From NCBI GenBank assembly GCA_001790315.1, contig MGCE01000147.1, positions 400-16,644 on the forward strand: DNA of 16,245 nt, in the 5' to 3' direction. Both the position numbers and the translations under genes were made by a program. Below are positions 12,702 through 16,245 of the stretch, piece by piece. The notes beneath the pieces are model-generated. The model was not told the origin of the DNA, did not search any database, and saw only the letters and a program-made list of their open reading frames with translations. The stretch's first letter is position 1. Each line of letters starts with the position of its first letter. The DNA comes from Candidatus Rokubacteria bacterium RIFCSPLOWO2_02_FULL_72_37. GTDB taxonomy: Bacteria > Methylomirabilota > Methylomirabilia > Rokubacteriales > CSP1-6.

Positions 12702-14221
12702 TCCGCAAGATCCTCGACTGGAGCGGCTACGTCGGGCTGGCCGTGCTGGCGGTGGCCGTGGTCCTGCCGTTCGCGCGCCCGGCCTGGGCGGCGCAGCGCG
12801 GTTGGGTCCTGCTCGCCGGCCTCCTGCTCGTCGGGGCCTCGCTCCTGGCGCGCGTCGGCGAATTGCGGGGCGCGATCGGCGGCCGTACGCTCCGTTATGG
12901 AGTCAACACCGCGGTCACGGTCGTGCTGTTGCTCGGCGTGATCGGCGTCGTCGAGGGGCTCTCGTACCGGCACAACTGGCGCTGGGACCTCACCGAGAAC
13001 CTGCGACACAGCCTCGCGCCGCAGACCGTCCAGCTCCTCGGAAGCCTCAAGACGGACGTGAGCGCGGTCGCGTTCTTCCGCAGCGATCAGCCGGGCAAAC
13101 GCGTGGCGGAAGACCTGTTGAAGCAGTACGCGCGCTTCGCCAAGGGCCGGCTCACCTGGCGGGTCGTGGACCCCGACCGCGAGCCGGGTCTCGCGCGGCG
13201 GTACGGTGTCGAATCCTACGGCACCGTGGTCCTCGAGACGAAGGCGAAGTCCGAGAAGGTGCTCGACGCCGACGAGGAAAAGCTCACCAATGCGCTCGTG
13301 AAGGTCACGCGCGAGGGCAAGCGCGTGGTCTACGTCGTCCAGGGGCACGGCGAGCGCGAGCTCACGAACTCCGAGAAGCCGGGCTTCACCGAGGCGAAGG
13401 CCGCGATGGAGAAGGCGAACTACGAGGTGAAGCCCCTGGTGCTGGCGCGCGCCGGCAAAGTGCCGGCCGACGCGGCTCTGGTGATCGTGCCGGGGCCCCG
13501 CACCGACCCGTTCCAGCCCGAGCTCGAGGCCCTCGACACCTACGTTCGCGCCAGCGGCAAGCTCCTCGTCATGGCCGATCCGTTCCAGAGCGAGGGGCTC
13601 CGCGCCTATGTCGCCCGGTACGGTGTCGACCTGGGGCAGGACCTCGTCGTCGAGGAGAACCCGATCGGGCGTCTCTTCGGCATCGGTCCGGAGGTTCCGA
13701 TCGTCCAGCAATACGAGGGGCACCCGATCACGCGCGAGATGGGCGGGGTGAGCACGCTCTTCCCGCTGACCCGCTCGCTCGCCGCCGCGAAGACGCCGCC
13801 CAAGGGCGTCGCGGTGGCGGCGCTCGCGCGGACGAGCCCGCAGAGCTGGGGCGAGACCGACCGGGCGGGGCTCGAGCGGGGCACCGCGCGGCCCGATGCC
13901 CAGGATCCGAAGGGCCCGCTCGCGGTCGCGATGGTGGCGACGCTGGACAAGGCCCGGATCGTCGTGTACGGGACGTCGAACCTGGCCGCCAACCAGTTCC
14001 TCAACCTCCAGGGCAACCGTGACTTCTTCCTCAACACCGTGAGTTGGCTCGCCGAGGAGGAGGATCAGATCGCGATCCGGCCCCGGACGGCGAATCCGAC
14101 GCCGGTCTTCATGAACTCCCAGCAGGCCCAGATGGTGTTCTTGTTGCCCGTCGTGATCCTGCCCGCCATCGCGCTCGTGGGCGGGGTCGCCGCTGTCCTC
14201 CGCCGTCGCGCCGCGAAGTAG
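12698..14221 (+). CDS. GldG-like ABC transporter auxiliary protein
   Basis: A 507-residue protein with three N-terminal helices (about 9-26, 34-51, 69-88), then WRWDLTENLRHSLAPQT (94-110), the usual entry to the GldG-type ABC auxiliary domain. A long domain follows (about 115-470), containing VVYVVQGHGERELT with the family's GHGE motif. A C-terminal helix (about 480-500) ends in RRRAAK. The topology puts the large domain outside the cytoplasm. In Bacteroidetes GldG works with GldA and GldF and is needed for gliding; in other phyla such sets have no proven role. ATG 12698 overlaps the permease stop (ATGA); GTG 12689 would add three residues. The DUF4340 gene begins 7 bases after the stop. Confidence 0.88.
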   Translation: MIRKILDWSGYVGLAVLAVAVVLPFARPAWAAQRGWVLLAGLLLVGASLLARVGELRGAIGGRTLRYGVNTAVTVVLLLGVIGVVEGLSYRHNWRWDLTENLRHSLAPQTVQLLGSLKTDVSAVAFFRSDQPGKRVAEDLLKQYARFAKGRLTWRVVDPDREPGLARRYGVESYGTVVLETKAKSEKVLDADEEKLTNALVKVTREGKRVVYVVQGHGERELTNSEKPGFTEAKAAMEKANYEVKPLVLARAGKVPADAALVIVPGPRTDPFQPELEALDTYVRASGKLLVMADPFQSEGLRAYVARYGVDLGQDLVVEENPIGRLFGIGPEVPIVQQYEGHPITREMGGVSTLFPLTRSLAAAKTPPKGVAVAALARTSPQSWGETDRAGLERGTARPDAQDPKGPLAVAMVATLDKARIVVYGTSNLAANQFLNLQGNRDFFLNTVSWLAEEEDQIAIRPRTANPTPVFMNSQQAQMVFLLPVVILPAIALVGGVAAVLRRRAAK

Positions 14222-14228
14222 GTCGCCG

Positions 14229-15992
14229 ATGCGCTGGCAGACGACCGCGCTCCTGGCCGTGATCCTCATCGCGCTCGGCGCCTTCTACTACGTCTACGAG
14301 GTGCGGCTCGGGCCCGAGCGCGAGCGCGCCGAGGCGCGCAAGGGACGGGTGTTCTCGGCGGATCTCGCGGACGTCGCCGAGCTCGAGCTCAAGCGGGCCA
14401 ACGACACGGTGCGGGCCAGGCGCGAGAAGGACGGTTGGCACCTGCAGGCGCCCGTCACCGCCCGCGGCGACGGGGGCAAGATCGAGGAGACGCTGACCAC
14501 GATCGTCACGGCGCGGAGCGACCGCGAGATCGCCGCGACGCCAGCGAATCTCGCCGAGTTCGGCCTGGACAGGCCCGCCGTCGAGGTGATGCTCCGGCTC
14601 AAGGATGGCCGACAGCTGGGTCTCGTGCTGGGCGCGAAGAATCCGACCGGGGTGTGGGTCTACGCCCGCGAGGCGGGAAAGCCGGCGGTGTTCGTCGTCT
14701 CCGACAACGTCCTGCGCGACGCGACGCGCCCCGTCGCCGACTTCCGCGACAAGACCGTGCTCGCCTTCGATCAGCGCGCCGTCACGGGCTTCGAGATCGT
14801 CCTGCCCGAGGAGACGCTCGCGGTGGAGCAGGTCGACGCCCGCTGGAGACTCGTCCGACCGCGCGCTCTCCCCGCCGACGCCGACACGGTGCGCGAGTTC
14901 CTGGACAAGCTCGACGGCGCCCGCGTCGCGGAGTTCGTCGCGGAGACGCCGAAGTCCCTGCAGCCATTCGGGCTGGATCGGCCCGTACGGCTCACGCTGC
15001 ACACCGGGCGCGACAAGGAGCGGACGAGCCGGACCCTGCTCCTCGGGCGGGCGGATCGCGACAAGAAGGGCGTCTATGCGATGCGGCCGGGTGAGCCCTC
15101 GCTGCTCCTCCTGCCCGAGGCGGTCTGGGCCGCCGTGCCGAAGAACGTCGCGGTGCTGCGTGACCGGGTCGTGATCGCGTTCGAGCGCGACAAGGTCACG
15201 CGGCTCGACATCGAGAGCGCGAGGGGCCGGGTCACGGTCACGCGTGAGAAGAACCAATGGCGGATCGTCGCCCCCGAGGCCGTGCCCGCGGACCAGGTGG
15301 AGGTGGGCGCCGTGCTGTTCAAGCTCCGCGAGCTGCGCGCACAGGGTTTCCTGACGGACGATGCCTCCGGGATCCCGCGCTATCTCGGGAAGCCCGCCGT
15401 GCGGCTCACGCTGACCGAGGAGGGCGGTCGGGCCCAGACGCTCCTGCTCGCGCCCTCCACGGACCGGCGCGGCGGGGCGCAGAGCGTCTATGCCGCCCTG
15501 GACGACCGCGGTCCCGTCGTGCTGGTGGAGGCCAAGGCGCTCGAGGAGCTCGGCCGCTCGGTCACGGACCTGCGCGACCGTACCCTGCTCTCGGGGCTCG
15601 AGCCGAGGGACGTCAAGCGCGTGCGGCTCGCGGCGGGCGGCACCGCCGTCGTCGTCGAGCGCAGCGGGGACTTCGCCTGGCGGTTCGTCGAGGGGGCGTC
15701 CGGGGCCGCGAAGGCGGCGAGCGTCGAGAACCTGCTCTTCGCGCTCCGCGCGCTCAAGTGGAAGGAGGTCGCAGCCCCGAAGGGCGAGGACCCCGCCCGG
15801 TTTGGTCTCGACGCGCCGATCTTCGAGGCGACGCTGCTCCGTGCCGACGGCTCGACGCTCGCCACGGTCGCCGTCGGCAAGCGCGAAGGCGAGCGGGCGT
15901 GGGTCCGGACGACGGCGGGCCCGGCGATCTACGCCGTGGACGCCAAGCAGCTCGGCGAGCTGCCGAAGCTCCCGGACGACCTCAAGGGCTGA
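14229..15992 (+). CDS. DUF4340 repeat protein, membrane-anchored
   Basis: 587 residues. A single N-terminal helix (about 7-23) anchors it, and the rest is probably extracytoplasmic. It consists of about four copies of a DUF4340-type unit. Unit marks are FGLDRP (111-116), FGLDRP (247-252), YLGKPAVRLTL (385-395) and FGLDAP (525-530). Each is followed by a beta-rich stretch, and the units are linked by DFRDKTVLAF (171-180), VLRDRVVIAF (309-318) and DLRDRTLL (447-454). The units have diverged considerably from each other. DUF4340 proteins often follow GldA-F-G-like genes and are thought to belong to that ABC complex, but the function is unknown. ATG 14229, 7 bases after the GldG-like stop. No enzymatic motif is visible. 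Confidence 0.88.
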   Translation: MRWQTTALLAVILIALGAFYYVYEVRLGPERERAEARKGRVFSADLADVAELELKRANDTVRARREKDGWHLQAPVTARGDGGKIEETLTTIVTARSDREIAATPANLAEFGLDRPAVEVMLRLKDGRQLGLVLGAKNPTGVWVYAREAGKPAVFVVSDNVLRDATRPVADFRDKTVLAFDQRAVTGFEIVLPEETLAVEQVDARWRLVRPRALPADADTVREFLDKLDGARVAEFVAETPKSLQPFGLDRPVRLTLHTGRDKERTSRTLLLGRADRDKKGVYAMRPGEPSLLLLPEAVWAAVPKNVAVLRDRVVIAFERDKVTRLDIESARGRVTVTREKNQWRIVAPEAVPADQVEVGAVLFKLRELRAQGFLTDDASGIPRYLGKPAVRLTLTEEGGRAQTLLLAPSTDRRGGAQSVYAALDDRGPVVLVEAKALEELGRSVTDLRDRTLLSGLEPRDVKRVRLAAGGTAVVVERSGDFAWRFVEGASGAAKAASVENLLFALRALKWKEVAAPKGEDPARFGLDAPIFEATLLRADGSTLATVAVGKREGERAWVRTTAGPAIYAVDAKQLGELPKLPDDLKG

Positions 15993-16010
15993 CGCGCGCG
16001 CGAGAAGCCG

Positions 16011-16112
16011 TCAGGCGACGAGGCCGATCTCGCGGTAACGGGGCTCGATGCGCGGCGAGATCAGACCGAGCCGCACGAGGCGCGGCAGGAGGTTGTCCTG
16101 GAAGAATCCGGG
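16011..16112 (-). pseudogene. C-terminal remnant of an unrecognised protein
   Basis: On the minus strand an open frame ending in TGA (16013-16011) encodes PGFFQDNLLPRLVRLGLIS and then PRIEPRYREIGLVA. Nearly all third positions are G or C in this part, as in the real genes here. Upstream of about 16112 the codon pattern breaks down (CTA, GAA, ACT), and no ATG, GTG or TTG start is available before the frame runs antisense into the plus-strand MBL gene. It therefore looks like the last 33 or so codons of a gene whose 5' part was deleted. I cannot name the family. Confidence 0.4.
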
Positions 16113-16148
16113 GACCGATTCTAGCGCAGTCGACGGGGGTGGGGTACG

Positions 16149-16245
16149 ATGAGCCTCGTGGCGGAGGACACGATCTATCTCAAACAGCTCGAGCTGGGGC
16201 CGATGCAGAACTTCGTCTACCTCGTCGGCGATCCGGTCGCGCGGG
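16149..16245 (+). CDS. MBL-fold metallo-hydrolase, N-terminus only (runs off right edge)
   Basis: Starts with ATG 16149; the 32 visible codons begin MSLVAEDTIYLKQLELG and continue PMQNFVYLVGDP. The QLELGPMQNFVYLVGD pattern is the first beta-strand pair of glyoxalase II-like metallo-beta-lactamase-fold proteins. The zinc-binding HxHxDH motif would lie beyond the window, so activity cannot be judged. GGGGTGGGG (16136-16144) is a plausible but unusual ribosome binding region. The frame is open to the end of the window. Confidence 0.75.
   Translation, partial: MSLVAEDTIYLKQLELGPMQNFVYLVGDPVAR

Noticed and set aside
12629..14269. Minus-strand open frame of about 546 codons opposite the GldG-like gene
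   Set aside because: The GldG-like gene has clear helices, GHGE motif and operon position; the antisense frame has none of these.
14109..15257. Minus-strand open frame of about 382 codons opposite the DUF4340 gene
   Set aside because: The coding signal and repeats are on the plus strand; the antisense frame is compositional.
15991..16008. GCGCGCGC run after the DUF4340 stop as a terminator or Z-DNA element
   Set aside because: Only about ten alternating bases in a genome of this composition, with no stem-loop plus T tract.

Overview
This is a very GC-rich bacterial stretch. Third codon positions are almost all G or C, and genes are packed head to tail with many 4-base GTGA/ATGA stop-start overlaps. 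I see no tRNA, rRNA, CRISPR array, transposase or phage gene. GC content, gene order and gene families suggest an environmental lineage of the Rokubacteria/Methylomirabilota or deltaproteobacterial kind. That assignment is inference, because no phylogenetic marker gene is present.

Layout. (1) 1-88: the tail of a reading frame entering from the left in less GC-rich DNA. (2) 146-5238, plus strand: six tightly coupled genes. These are a LipM-like octanoyl/lipoyl transferase, a Nudix hydrolase, leucyl aminopeptidase PepA, a PHP-domain phosphoesterase, a small ArsC/Spx-like thioredoxin-fold protein and an EPHX1-type epoxide hydrolase. (3) 5270-7807, minus strand: a tandem-ACT protein, an MFS transporter and a double-hotdog thioesterase-like protein; the last two overlap by GTGA. 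(4) 7821-8999, plus strand: a second MFS transporter, divergent from the hotdog gene across only 13 bases. (5) 9042-10936, plus strand: an apparently exported bifunctional-nuclease-family (DUF151) protein, a single-domain AAA ATPase with an altered Walker A and sensor 1, and a YbgC-like acyl-CoA thioesterase. (6) 10969-15992, plus strand: ABC ATPase, ABC-2 permease, GldG-like auxiliary protein and a DUF4340 repeat protein. This is a Gld-type ABC complex of unknown substrate. (7) 16011-16112, minus strand: what looks like the C-terminal remnant of a lost gene. (8) 16149 to the right edge, plus strand: the start of an MBL-fold hydrolase.

How the genes may work together. The first operon mixes cofactor acylation, nucleotide clean-up, peptide turnover and detoxification, so it reads as housekeeping genes joined by translational coupling rather than one pathway. 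The strongest functional unit is the four-gene Gld-type set. In it the ATPase drives a six-helix permease, while GldG and the DUF4340 protein put large domains, probably outside the membrane, next to it. The best candidates for something undescribed are the exported nuclease-family protein with its atypical AAA partner, joined at a poly-G junction where loss of one G would fuse them, and the Gld/DUF4340 complex in what looks like a non-Bacteroidetes genome.
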